Shown here: piece by piece, positions 28,127 to 37,120 of the stretch
Position numbering within the stretch: the first letter of the stretch is position 1
How the letters are laid out: the number at the start of each line of letters is the position of its first letter
Virus record (IMG/VR): IMGVR_UViG_3300042534_000806
Location: 1-38,135 of that record
Length of the DNA: 38,135 nucleotides
Source of the DNA: a virus
Strand: one strand, 5' to 3'
The notes under the pieces: generated by a model
Databases searched by the model: none
What the model was told of the DNA's origin: nothing
Seen by the model: the letters and a program-made list of their open reading frames with translations, nothing else
Program-made: the position numbers and the translations under genes

Positions 28127-30989
28127 TTTAACGATCGGAGTCCGCCTCACCGCCGACGGGAAGGATCTCGTCGGCGTGGTGCAAGTGTCGGCCGCCGAGT
28201 TGGAAAAGCTGGGCACATCAACGCGCCATGCCGGCAACGAGGCCGCCCATCTGAACCAGCAGAACAAAAGCCTGGCAAATACCTTTAACGTTTTAAAAGG
28301 CGCGGTTGCAGGGCTTGGGCTTGCGGCCGTTGCACGGGAATTATTCACCACCGGTACGGCCCTGCAGCGAGTGCAGAATTCGCTGGAGTTTGCCACCGGC
28401 AGCACTCAGGCCGCCAAGGCCGAGTATGAATACCTGCGCCAGACCGCAAACCGGCTGGGGCTGGATTTGAACACCGCATCACTCTCTTTTACCAAGCTCG
28501 CCGCAGCAGCGCAAGGCACATCCATGCAAGGCCAAGGGGCGCGCGACATCTTCAATGCCGTGTCTGGCGCAGCAACTGTCATGGGGCTGTCCGCAGCCGA
28601 GGCCGATGGCGCGCTGCTGGCGATCTCGCAGATGATCGGCAAGGGTACGGTCGCCGCCGAGGAGTTACGCGGACAACTAGGTGAGCGCCTGCCAGGTGCA
28701 TTCCAAATCGCCTCCCGGGCGATGGGCGTCTCGACTGCAGAACTCGGGAAGATGCTTGAGCAAGGCCAGGTGATCTCAGATGATTTCCTGCCCAAGTTCG
28801 CCGCCGAGCTGGAGCGATCGCTGGGTAAATCGCTTCCGAGCGCCATGCGGAGTGCCAATGCGGAACTCAACCGGTTCAGCACGGCCTGGCTGGAATTCAA
28901 ACAGGGCGTGACTTCGTCCGGATTTCTCAGCGCTGCCGCGTCAGCACTGGAAGGCATGACCTCGGCGTTGCGCACGGCAACTCAACATACGGAAGATCTT
29001 TACGCTGCCTCCAAGGCTCTGCTGCTGGGCGCGACACTGACGGCGGGCGGCTACGCGTTGGGGGCGTCTATCGCATTCATCGGCACAGCGGCAACCGGTG
29101 CCGCAACGGCGGTCGCGCTCCTCAATCGCGAAACACTGCTTTTCCTGGGCGGCGCAGCACTGCAGAAGCTGGAAACCCTCGGCAAGGCCGGTAAAGGCGG
29201 GTTGCTCGGCATGGCGCTATGGGGCGGTTGGGAGATTGGCGAATTTCTCAATCGCAACACTCAGATCCAGCGCAGCGTGCAGGCAGTGCTCGACCCTGTT
29301 TTCCGATTTTTCGATCGCAGCGATGGAACGATGCTTTCAAAGCTGGATGAAAAACTGGCCGAATTGAAGTCAGGCAAAGCCATTCGGAGCAGCTTGGCAT
29401 TCGACCAGATGATGTCCGGATCGGAGCGGGCTGCTGCTATTGCCGATGCCGAACGCCAAGCCGCCGATATTCGCCGCAGGAATGGCAGCGGCCCGGCCAC
29501 CACCAATCCTGCAAAAACGTTGCCCTACAAGAACGAACTGACCAGTGATGAAAAAGAGTTCCTGAATGGACTGAGAACCAAGGATGAACAGATCCGCGGT
29601 GAAATCAAGCGGCTCTATGGGTTGCTCGAACAGGACAAGATCACCATCGACGAGTACAACAAGCGCCGGAAGCAGCTGGCTGCTGACCTGACCAAGGCGA
29701 ATGCACCAAAAACCGCCAAGGAAACCGACTTTTCCCGCTTCCAGGAGCAATCGGCAGAGCGCCTGGCGCTGCTACGAGCGGAAGGCGCGGCCACGGACAG
29801 CCTGACCGAAACCGAGAAATGGGCGATCAAGGTCAAGACCGATCTGCTCGGAAAAAACAGCAAGCTGACGGAGTCGGAAAAACACAAAGTGAGCGTCGTG
29901 CTGGAGGCTGTCAAGGCACAGGACGAAGCAAACCGGGCGAATGCCGACGCCCTGAAGTTTTCCCAGGATCGGGCGCAGCTGGCGGCCAAGGAGTGGGAGG
30001 ACATCAACAAGCAGGTTGAGGCGAAGCGCCATGAGGTTGAGCTGATCGGCCTGACGGCGGAGCAGCTGAAGGCGCTCACCCTCGGCCGCATCGACGAGCA
30101 GATCGCACTGAAGACCGCCGAGCAGGCCAGCGCGTCGTCCACCGCCGGGCGCCAGGCCGAAGCCGCCATGATCGGCGAGCAGATCAAGCAGCTCGAGGAG
30201 CTGCGCGGCCTGACCAAAACTGGGCATGCCAAGCAGGCCGGCGCGGACTCCGCCAAGAAAACAGAAGAGGAATGGAAGAAGGTTTTTCACTCCGTGGAAT
30301 CCGTTGGCAAGCAGACATTTGTTCAGGTATTCAGCCGTGACGGCACGAGCGCGGCCGAGGCTTTTGGACGGGCAATCAAGACCTCTGTCGTCGATTTGCT
30401 CTACGAGCTCACGATGAAAAAATGGATTATCCAGTTAGAAGCCGCCGTTACCGGCACAGGCGGCATAGCAGGCGGCGGGGGCGGCGGAGGTTTGGGCGGG
30501 ATATTCGACGGAATATTTAAAAACATCGGCACGGCCAACACCTACGGCACCAACATCGGCAGCGAGCAAACCGCCATGCTCGCCGCGCAATGGCACACCG
30601 GCGGTGGACCAGGCGACACCCCGGCCGCGCATCGCACGATTCCCGCTGCCGTGTTCGCCACCGCGCCTCGCTTCCATACGGGTATTGGTCCGGGCGAGCG
30701 GGCTGCGGTGATCACCGACGAAGAATCCGTACTTACTCCGGGCCAGATGCGCATGCTGGCGCCGGTCGGCGCGCTATCCGGATCCAACGTCACTATCAAC
30801 GTCATTGAGTCACCCGGCGGCGGAGGAAAGCAACAGCAGCGCAGCGACAGCGGCGGGAACAAGATCATCGACGTGCTCGTCGAGCAGGTGAAGGGATCGA
30901 TCGCCGCCGACATTTCCATGGGGTCAGGTTCGATTCCGGCGGCGCTGGGCAGAACTTACGGGCTTAACCGCTCGGCGGGGATGTTCTAA
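28116..30989 (+). CDS. tape measure protein
   Basis: A 957-residue protein. Residues about 70-240 are the tape measure N-terminal domain (LQRVQNSLEFATGSTQAAKAE, then GMS-like ATVMGLSAAEADGALLAISQMIGKGTVAAEELRGQLGE). A hydrophobic region at about 305-340, long coiled coils (490-720) and a Gly-rich C-terminal part ending in FHTGIGPGERAAVITDEESVL follow. It sets tail length and helps DNA injection. The start is a GTG at 28116 that overlaps the chaperone extension by 11 bases. Confidence 0.95.
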   Translation: MGDNLTIGVRLTADGKDLVGVVQVSAAELEKLGTSTRHAGNEAAHLNQQNKSLANTFNVLKGAVAGLGLAAVARELFTTGTALQRVQNSLEFATGSTQAAKAEYEYLRQTANRLGLDLNTASLSFTKLAAAAQGTSMQGQGARDIFNAVSGAATVMGLSAAEADGALLAISQMIGKGTVAAEELRGQLGERLPGAFQIASRAMGVSTAELGKMLEQGQVISDDFLPKFAAELERSLGKSLPSAMRSANAELNRFSTAWLEFKQGVTSSGFLSAAASALEGMTSALRTATQHTEDLYAASKALLLGATLTAGGYALGASIAFIGTAATGAATAVALLNRETLLFLGGAALQKLETLGKAGKGGLLGMALWGGWEIGEFLNRNTQIQRSVQAVLDPVFRFFDRSDGTMLSKLDEKLAELKSGKAIRSSLAFDQMMSGSERAAAIADAERQAADIRRRNGSGPATTNPAKTLPYKNELTSDEKEFLNGLRTKDEQIRGEIKRLYGLLEQDKITIDEYNKRRKQLAADLTKANAPKTAKETDFSRFQEQSAERLALLRAEGAATDSLTETEKWAIKVKTDLLGKNSKLTESEKHKVSVVLEAVKAQDEANRANADALKFSQDRAQLAAKEWEDINKQVEAKRHEVELIGLTAEQLKALTLGRIDEQIALKTAEQASASSTAGRQAEAAMIGEQIKQLEELRGLTKTGHAKQAGADSAKKTEEEWKKVFHSVESVGKQTFVQVFSRDGTSAAEAFGRAIKTSVVDLLYELTMKKWIIQLEAAVTGTGGIAGGGGGGGLGGIFDGIFKNIGTANTYGTNIGSEQTAMLAAQWHTGGGPGDTPAAHRTIPAAVFATAPRFHTGIGPGERAAVITDEESVLTPGQMRMLAPVGALSGSNVTINVIESPGGGGKQQQRSDSGGNKIIDVLVEQVKGSIAADISMGSGSIPAALGRTYGLNRSAGMF

Positions 30990-31354
30990 TGCCGGCCTGG
31001 CCTAGCGTGCTTCCCGTGCCGTTGTATGACGGCTACGAACTGTCTCCGGTCGACCCATGCGTCCGCACCGACATGGAGATCGGTTCACCGCGCACGCGAC
31101 GGCGCACTGCGGCGCGGAACGACAAGATCAGCCTGATGTGGAAATTCACCGACGCGCAAATGGACATCTTCCGCGCCTGGTTCGACAACCCGGCGGAAGC
31201 CGCGGGCGGATCCGCCTGGTTCAACATGACCATTGCGGTGGGCGCGACCGGGCTGAGCGCGAAAGCATGTAAATTCGCCGGTATGTGGAAGAGCAATCCA
31301 CGGCCCGGTCTGAACTGGATCGTCACCGCCGAGGTGGAGGTGCGTAATGCCTGA
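30989..31354 (+). CDS. minor tail protein
   Basis: A 121-residue protein (WPSVLPVPLYDGYELSPVDP, then RRTAARNDKISLMWKFTDAQ and MDIFRAWFDNP) of the small minor tail group that follows the tape measure in Mu-like siphoviruses, in the position of lambda gpM. Its ATG overlaps the tape measure stop by one base; its end overlaps the DUF1833 gene by 8 bases. Likely part of the tail tip. Confidence 0.8.
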   Translation: MPAWPSVLPVPLYDGYELSPVDPCVRTDMEIGSPRTRRRTAARNDKISLMWKFTDAQMDIFRAWFDNPAEAAGGSAWFNMTIAVGATGLSAKACKFAGMWKSNPRPGLNWIVTAEVEVRNA

Positions 31355-31871
31355 CGCCACCCTATCGCAGGCCATCAAGGAAGCCTACGCCAGCGCCCCT
31401 GCCAACGTGGTGATCTATCACACCCTAGAATTGCGTCACCCGGCCTTTACCACGCCTATCAGAGTTGTACGCGACTACGAGGACCTGATCGCCACACTTG
31501 AGGCTACCGCGCCTGCAGACCCTGGCGCAGCAGCCACTTTCAAACGCTTCGCTTTTGATTTCACCAAGCCAGAAGTAAGTGCTACAGGCGTGCCGCAAAT
31601 GAGTATCGAGATCGACAATGTGGATCGCTCCATCGTCGCCAACATTGAGGCCGCGCTGGCTACCACCGATCTGGTGCAGGGCACCTACCGCGAGTTCATC
31701 AGCACCGACCTAAGCGCACCGCAGAATGACCCGCCGATCCACATGACCATCATGAGCATCACGGCTGACGTGTTCAGGGTCAAGGCGGTCGCCGGTTTTC
31801 CGGATCTGATTAACCGACGTTTCCCGACTAGCGAATACGATGCTGAAACCTTTCCTGGGCTGCTGACATGA
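31347..31871 (+). CDS. DUF1833-family tail protein
   Basis: A 174-residue protein of the DUF1833 family: LELRHPAFTTPIRVVRDYEDL near the N-terminus, FKRFAFDFTKPEVSATGVPQM and MSIEIDNVDRSI in the middle, and IMSITADVFRVKAVAGFPDLINRRFP at the end. It occupies the place of lambda gpL and is probably a tail tip scaffold protein. Overlaps the next gene by 4 bases. Confidence 0.9.
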   Translation: MPDATLSQAIKEAYASAPANVVIYHTLELRHPAFTTPIRVVRDYEDLIATLEATAPADPGAAATFKRFAFDFTKPEVSATGVPQMSIEIDNVDRSIVANIEAALATTDLVQGTYREFISTDLSAPQNDPPIHMTIMSITADVFRVKAVAGFPDLINRRFPTSEYDAETFPGLLT

Positions 31872-32266
31872 GCTGGGCGGCGCAATACATCGGACTGCCC
31901 TGGGAAGCGGGCGCGCAAGGTCCGGATGCCTACGACTGCATGGGATTTTTCCGCATGATCCAGGGGCGGCATTTCGGTATCAAGGTGCCGGTCATCATCG
32001 CGCCGGATTATGAGGATGGCGCCGCGCTGGCCGGTCTTTTCTGCGGGCACGAAGAGCGCGGGCGGTGGCCGCCGGTGGCAGCGCCGCAGCACGGTGACGC
32101 GGTGATCATCCACAAACCCCTGCACATCGGCACATGGCTAGACGTTGACGGCGGCGGGGTGCTGCACTGCACGCGTGGCATTGGGGTGATCTTCACCCAA
32201 GATGCATCGTGGCGCTTGTCCGGGTTCGGCAGAAAAGAGCATTTTCGGTTTACGGGGAAACCATGA
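31868..32266 (+). CDS. NlpC/P60-like tail tip peptidase (lambda gpK-like)
   Basis: A 132-residue protein with the NlpC/P60 Cys-His pattern: C24 in AYDCMGFFRM, H86 in HKPLHIGTWLD and H100 in GGVLHCTRG. Members cleave peptide cross-links in peptidoglycan and help the tail tip enter the cell wall. It stands between DUF1833 and the J-like protein, as K does in lambda. Its stop overlaps the J-like ATG. Confidence 0.9.
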   Translation: MSWAAQYIGLPWEAGAQGPDAYDCMGFFRMIQGRHFGIKVPVIIAPDYEDGAALAGLFCGHEERGRWPPVAAPQHGDAVIIHKPLHIGTWLDVDGGGVLHCTRGIGVIFTQDASWRLSGFGRKEHFRFTGKP

Positions 32267-35070
32267 CCGCTTCCGTCATCTACCTGAAAAACGCCCTGTG
32301 CCCACAAAAAAGAGTCATCGAGTACGTCCACGGCGGCACGCTGATGGAATACGACCCTAAATGGGAGTTGCCCTACATTGCGCTGGTAAACGGTCAGCCA
32401 GTACTGCGGGAGAATTGGGACCGCAGCATCCACCAGGGCGATATCCTCGCCTTCGTGGATATTAACGCGATACCACAGGACGGCGGAGGCGGAGGCTCTA
32501 ATCCGCTGAAGATGGTGGCGATGATCGCCATTATGGTATATGCCCCTTATCTAGCCACATCAATGGGGTTTACGGCAGGAACAGTAGCTTTTTCAGTGGC
32601 CACGGCCGCCATCGGTATGGTCGGTTCCGCCTTGGTCAACGCCATCCTGCCCCCGCCCACGGCACAAACCAGCGCGCAGCAAACCGCCGCGCTGGCCTCC
32701 CCCAGCCCGACCTACAGCCTCCAGGCACAGGGCAACAGCGCCCGGCTCGAAGCAGCCATCCCTGAGCATTTCGGGCGGCTTGTTGCCTATATGGATTTCG
32801 CCGCCCAGCCCTATGTCGAATATGTGGGTAACGAGCAATTCCTCTACCAGCTTCTGTGCGTCGGCCGCGGCGAGTATGACATCGAGGCGATCCGGATCGA
32901 GGACACGGCGATCGGTGCATTCGACGAAATTACCTATGAGGTGATTGCGCCGAACACCAGTCCCACGCTGTTCCCCTCTGCCGTGGTAAGCAGCGTCGAG
33001 GTAAGCGGACAGGACTTGTCATGCAGGGCCGCAACCTATTCGCAGGGCGGGACCACGCTCACCGTCACCCTCGCCGCGCATGGCCTTTCGACAGGCAAGT
33101 CCGTCTACCTGGACATCACCAGCGGCACGGCCACGGACGGCACTTATACCGTCACCTCAGCGCCGACCGCCGATACCTTCACCGTCACCGCAGTCAGCGC
33201 CACCACCAGCGGCAACGTCACCGTCTCGCCCTGGCTAGGCGGGTTTGTGGCCAACGCCTCCGGCAGTACCGTCAATGCGCTCGGGCTAGATTTCGTTATG
33301 CCCCGCGGGATTTATTACGCCAACGACAACGGTTCGCTTTCGAATGTCACGCTCTCCGTTGCCGCCGAACGCCGCACCGTTGACGATGCCGGATCGCCGA
33401 CAGGATCATGGACGGTGCTGGGCAGCGCCAGCTACACTGCAGCGACAACAACCCCGCAGCGGCATTCCGAGCGCTACACAGTCGCCGCCGCGCGCTACGA
33501 GGTGCGCGTGCGCCGAACCGACATCGAGCAGACCGATACCCGCTACGGGCATGACGTGGTGTGGGCCGGGCTGCGCGCCTACCTGCCAGAATCCCGCACC
33601 TTCGGCGATGTGACCTTGATCGCCATGCGCATGAGGGCGTCGAACAACCTCTCCATGCAGGCCAGCCGCAAGGTCAACGTCATCGCCACCCGCAAGCTGC
33701 CGATCTGGGACGGCGCCACCTGGAGCGCCAACACCGCTACCCGCTCCATCGCCTGGCCGATTGCCTATGCCTGCAAGCAAATGGGTCTAACGGACGCGCA
33801 GATCGACCTCGCTACCCTCCTGGTGCTGGATGCCACTTGGACGGCGCGCGGCGACCACTTCGACGCCCGCTTCGACAACTTCATCAGCTTTTGGGAAGCG
33901 GTGACGAAGATGGCAGGCGCAGGACGCGCCAAGCCCTACATGCAGGGCGGGATCATGCGCATCATGCGCGACCAGGCGGCCACCATTCCGGTGGCGTTGT
34001 TTTCCATGCGCAACATCGTCAAGGGCAGTTTCTCGGTGGATTACCTGATGCCGACAGCGGACATGGCCGACGCCATCGATGTCGGATATTTCGACAGCGG
34101 AAACTGGGCGCCGCGCCGAGTACGCGCCAAGCTGTCCGGCAGCACTGCGGCGCGCCCTGCCAAGATCGAGCTGTTCGGCGTCACGGATCGTGACCACGCC
34201 TTCCGCGAAGGCATGTACCAGGCCGCCTCGAACCGCTACCGGCGCAAGATCATCAAGTTCCAGACAGAGATGGAGGGGTTCATCCCCAGCTTCGGCGACC
34301 TGATCGCCATCCAGCACGACATGCCCGCTTGGGGCCAGGGCGGCGAGATCGTCGCCTGGGATGCCGACAGCCTCACAGCTACCCTGTCCGAGCCGCCGGA
34401 ATGGGGTGCCGGCACCCACTACATCGCCCTGCGCAAGCGCGACGGCGGCGTGGACGGGCCTCACGCCGTCGCCGCGGGCGCGACCGCCCACGAGGTTGTG
34501 TTGGCCTCAGCCCCGGACGCCACACCCTACACCGGTGGCGCAGAAGAACGCACCCACTACACCTTCGGCTGGGCAGAGACCTGGCGGCAGCCGGGCCGCG
34601 TGCTGGCAGTGCGGCCGCGCGGTCTAAACTTGGTCGAGATCGAGGCCGTCAACGAGGATGTCAACGTCCATACCGCCGAGGTGGGCCAGGTCGCTCCCAC
34701 CGCGCAGACCAGTCAACTGGCCAACTACACTAACGCGCCTGTGGTTATCGGGCTAACAGCGGTATCCGTGCCTAATTACCCCGAAAAAATGTTGCTCACC
34801 TGGCAGCCCAGTCCGTGGGCCGAATATTACCTGATCGAGCAATCCACCGACGGCTTGGCGTGGACGCGCAGCGGCGAGGTGAGCAGTAGCAATTTCACCG
34901 CCACCGCACTTTACGGATCTGCAACTATCCTGCGCGTCGCTGCGGTAGGCCTCGCGCGCGGGCCTTGGGTGCAGGTGAATTACGGATTGCTGGCCGACTA
35001 TATGTGGTTCGCGGCCGACACTACCTTGATGTGGAACGCGGTAGACACTACCGCAATGTGGAGATATTAA
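32263..35070 (+). CDS. tail tip central hub / host specificity protein (lambda gpJ, TipJ-like)
   Basis: A 935-residue protein. Residues 1-85 form a small domain, 85-135 a hydrophobic stretch (MVAMIAIMVYAPYLATSMGF and on) usual for TipJ proteins, then hub domains (about 140-250). A Thr/Ser-rich insert at about 255-330 (GGTTLTVTLAAHGLSTGKSVYL) looks like a carbohydrate-binding or Ig-like unit. The C-terminal third carries fibronectin-like domains (about 830-910). It is the likely receptor-binding hub. ATG 32263 is favoured, since a GGGG site lies 5 bases upstream and 32209 has none. Confidence 0.9.
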   Translation: MTASVIYLKNALCPQKRVIEYVHGGTLMEYDPKWELPYIALVNGQPVLRENWDRSIHQGDILAFVDINAIPQDGGGGGSNPLKMVAMIAIMVYAPYLATSMGFTAGTVAFSVATAAIGMVGSALVNAILPPPTAQTSAQQTAALASPSPTYSLQAQGNSARLEAAIPEHFGRLVAYMDFAAQPYVEYVGNEQFLYQLLCVGRGEYDIEAIRIEDTAIGAFDEITYEVIAPNTSPTLFPSAVVSSVEVSGQDLSCRAATYSQGGTTLTVTLAAHGLSTGKSVYLDITSGTATDGTYTVTSAPTADTFTVTAVSATTSGNVTVSPWLGGFVANASGSTVNALGLDFVMPRGIYYANDNGSLSNVTLSVAAERRTVDDAGSPTGSWTVLGSASYTAATTTPQRHSERYTVAAARYEVRVRRTDIEQTDTRYGHDVVWAGLRAYLPESRTFGDVTLIAMRMRASNNLSMQASRKVNVIATRKLPIWDGATWSANTATRSIAWPIAYACKQMGLTDAQIDLATLLVLDATWTARGDHFDARFDNFISFWEAVTKMAGAGRAKPYMQGGIMRIMRDQAATIPVALFSMRNIVKGSFSVDYLMPTADMADAIDVGYFDSGNWAPRRVRAKLSGSTAARPAKIELFGVTDRDHAFREGMYQAASNRYRRKIIKFQTEMEGFIPSFGDLIAIQHDMPAWGQGGEIVAWDADSLTATLSEPPEWGAGTHYIALRKRDGGVDGPHAVAAGATAHEVVLASAPDATPYTGGAEERTHYTFGWAETWRQPGRVLAVRPRGLNLVEIEAVNEDVNVHTAEVGQVAPTAQTSQLANYTNAPVVIGLTAVSVPNYPEKMLLTWQPSPWAEYYLIEQSTDGLAWTRSGEVSSSNFTATALYGSATILRVAAVGLARGPWVQVNYGLLADYMWFAADTTLMWNAVDTTAMWRY

Positions 35071-35071
35071 A

Positions 35072-35797
35072 ATGCCGACAGCACTACCCGCAGCATCAGC
35101 ATTTACCGGCGCCGGCGTGACGGAAGGGGGGTTTAAAACTGCGCAAACCGCGCAGCGCGAATTCCTCGCCGGCCTATTCGGCGCCGACGGTACCCAAGCC
35201 ACCGCGCTCGCCACCCTCGGCGCGCTGCTCAACGGCGTCTCGGCCAAAGCCGCCGCCTACACCGTCGTCGCGGCGGATCGGGGCAAACTGATTGACTGCA
35301 CCGGCACTTGGACCCTCACCCTCACCGCTGCAGCAACTCTCGGGGCCGGATTTGCGTTCGGGATCAAAAATTCAGGTGCCGGCACGATCACGGTCGATCC
35401 GAATGGGGCAGAATTGATTGACGGTGCCGCAACAGCCGCTTTCGGGCCGGGTGAAAGCGGGTTTGTGCTGGCAGATGGAATGGTGTTTAAAACGGTGGCC
35501 AAGGCAGCTGCATTGACCTCGGCGGCGATCGTCGCGGCCCTAACCTACACCCCCGCAGTCAACACACATAATCACTCAGGGGTTTATGTGGGCGTGGATC
35601 ATGGGTATAACGCCGTGGGGAGTTTTTTATTCGCGTTCAAAGCCGTGGGAATATCGGTAGGAACTACCTGCGCCGGTAATTTGGTTTTCCCGGCAGACAG
35701 TCATGACACGATTAGCGCGGCTATGACCGGCACGTGGCGATGTCTGGGCACCATCACCGGTTCCGGTGGGTCTACTTTATTTCAAAGGATTGCATAA
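35072..35797 (+). CDS. tail fibre protein
   Basis: A 241-residue Ala/Gly/Thr-rich protein. Residues 1-150 have low-complexity strands (AAYTVVAADRGKLIDCTGTW and on) of the sort found in fibre shafts; the C-terminal 90 residues include NTHNHSGVYV, a collar-like His motif seen in fibres, and a compact tip ending STLFQRIA. It begins 2 bases after the hub gene. It may vary in sequence to set host range. Confidence 0.75.
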   Translation: MPTALPAASAFTGAGVTEGGFKTAQTAQREFLAGLFGADGTQATALATLGALLNGVSAKAAAYTVVAADRGKLIDCTGTWTLTLTAAATLGAGFAFGIKNSGAGTITVDPNGAELIDGAATAAFGPGESGFVLADGMVFKTVAKAAALTSAAIVAALTYTPAVNTHNHSGVYVGVDHGYNAVGSFLFAFKAVGISVGTTCAGNLVFPADSHDTISAAMTGTWRCLGTITGSGGSTLFQRIA

Positions 35798-36274
35798 ATG
35801 AACATTATCTCAGCAAGAAACCCCCAGTGGGCAGACGTAAGTAATACACATATCAACCTCGAAGTGTTGTTTGAAGAAATTGGAGCATATGTCCCATTTT
35901 CCGCTTCCGCTTCCGATTGCGAAGCTCATGGAGTAACACTATTTAATTCAGCGGTAGCCGGTGAATTCGGCCCGATTGCACTTTATGTCGAGCCGGTTAA
36001 AACGCCAGAACAGATCATTGCCGATCTGGAATCCGCAGTGCAGGATCGCTTGAACGCGAGCGCAAAAGCTCGCGGATACGACGACATCAAAAGTGCAGCC
36101 ATTCGCGCTGGCTACCCCGGACCCTTCCACGACGAAGGCGTTGCCTACGCGACCTGGATGGATAGCTGCTGGGCGTATTGTTATCAGGTGATGGCCGCTG
36201 TTCAATCCGGCACCCGCGCCATCCCAACGGCAGACGAGCTGATCGCCGAACTGCCGTTGCTGGTGCTGCCGTGA
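35798..36274 (+). CDS. tail fibre-associated protein (possible fibre assembly protein)
   Basis: A 158-residue protein whose C-terminal half (LESAVQDRLNASAKARGYDD, then AGYPGPFHDEGVAYATWMDS and CWAYCYQVM) is the common end of many phage tail fibre accessory proteins. The N-terminal half is more variable and lower in GC. Starts directly after the fibre stop with AAGGATT before the ATG. A chaperone role is inferred from position. Confidence 0.72.
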   Translation: MNIISARNPQWADVSNTHINLEVLFEEIGAYVPFSASASDCEAHGVTLFNSAVAGEFGPIALYVEPVKTPEQIIADLESAVQDRLNASAKARGYDDIKSAAIRAGYPGPFHDEGVAYATWMDSCWAYCYQVMAAVQSGTRAIPTADELIAELPLLVLP

Positions 36275-36591
36275 AACGCACCGCGCTACTGTGCGTGATC
36301 TGGATACTCTGCCAGATAGCCGCGCTGCTCTCGGCACTGCGCATGGGGTGGGCGATCCTCACCAACCCCGACCGCGCCTGGACCATCGCCAAGGCCTACG
36401 ACCGGCTGGGCAATGCCACAACCAACGACAACCAGGTGCAAACCATCTCCAGCCGAGCAGAGAAGGCGCGGCTGAAGGGGAAACGCTGGGGGTGCTGGCT
36501 GTGCCGGTTGTTGGATCGGATCGATCCGGGGCATTGCGGGAATAGCGTTGAGGGGAATGTAAGTCAGGATGAAGGGGGTGCAACAAAATAA
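36271..36591 (+). CDS. small membrane protein, hypothetical
   Basis: A 106-residue protein with one N-terminal TM helix (about 4-25, TALLCVIWILCQIAALLSALRM) and a Cys-containing basic C-terminal part (KRWGCWLCRLLDRIDPGHC). The start is GTG 36271, overlapping the preceding stop as GTGA. Its 3' end overlaps the lipoprotein gene on the other strand by 28 bases. No function recognised. Confidence 0.65.
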   Translation: MKRTALLCVIWILCQIAALLSALRMGWAILTNPDRAWTIAKAYDRLGNATTNDNQVQTISSRAEKARLKGKRWGCWLCRLLDRIDPGHCGNSVEGNVSQDEGGATK

Positions 36592-36932
36592 TGAATGCAT
36601 TTCACCTTGATGACGTAGGTGCCTAGCTTGAGACCTGCGATTCCTGTTCCGCCTGTGGGGAGAAACTTGTCGTCCACGATGGAGATGTCCTTGCACTCTT
36701 CCTCCAGGTAGGCGCGGATAACTTTGTAACGATCCGCGGCCTCGTTGGTGTTTAAGTCAAAATCCACCGTGGAGCGTAAATGGAACTTGTAATCGTGGGT
36801 GGGGCTGTCAGGTTCGGTGACGGTAAGAGCGCCGGCGCCGGCAAGTATCCTTGAGTATCCCTGAGTTCCGGCACATCCAGAAAGCACGGAAAAAACCGCA
36901 GCCAGGACAAAAACAGCAACAGCGTACCGCAT
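36564..36932 (-). CDS. small lipoprotein, probable moron
   Basis: A 122-residue protein with a clear lipoprotein signal (MRYAVAVFVLAAVFSVLSGC, lipobox LSGC, lipidated Cys20) and a mature part of about 100 residues without a recognised domain. It is the only minus-strand gene in the late arm, so it is independently expressed and may alter the lysogen's envelope or block superinfection. ATG 36932 has AAGGG 6 bases upstream; the longer frame adds 10 residues before a normal signal peptide. Confidence 0.8.
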   Translation of the reverse strand: MRYAVAVFVLAAVFSVLSGCAGTQGYSRILAGAGALTVTEPDSPTHDYKFHLRSTVDFDLNTNEAADRYKVIRAYLEEECKDISIVDDKFLPTGGTGIAGLKLGTYVIKVKCIHYFVAPPSS

Positions 36933-36979
36933 GGTTTTCCCTTCAGAATGTTGAGACGCCATAATTAAAGAGGAAGCGA

Positions 36980-37007
36980 CCGGTACCGTGCGCTAACACG
37001 GTACCGG
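36980..37007. promoter_or_regulatory. 11-bp perfect inverted repeat upstream of the lipoprotein and methylase genes
   Basis: CCGGTACCGTG (36980-36990) and CACGGTACCGG (36997-37007) are separated by CGCTAA. The repeat lies 48 bases upstream of the lipoprotein start and 113 bases before the methylase start, in a 188-base divergent gap that also holds CACAG/CTGTG (about 37020-37035) and TGACGTCA (about 37060). It may be an operator or an insulating hairpin between the two units. Confidence 0.5.
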
Positions 37008-37120
37008 CCACTTTAACCCACAGAACCAACCTGTGAGCCAAAGCCAAGGCTCCCTGCCATGACGTCACGGCGGGGGTAAGCCTAGCACGATTTTCACATC
37101 GAGAGAAAGGCTTGCAGATC

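Noticed and set aside
28284-28300. TTTAACGTTTTAAAAG near the start of the tape measure gene
   Set aside because: Inside coding sequence and without the TAAC-N4-GTTA spacing, so not counted as a third late element.
35989-36010. GGTTAAAACGCC resembling the late promoter dyad
   Set aside because: It lies inside a coding region, lacks the TAAC half-site and the downstream CTGGCGGCATG.
36991-37060. A promoter for the methylase in the divergent gap
   Set aside because: No pair of hexamers with acceptable spacing could be chosen with confidence, so only the inverted repeat is reported.
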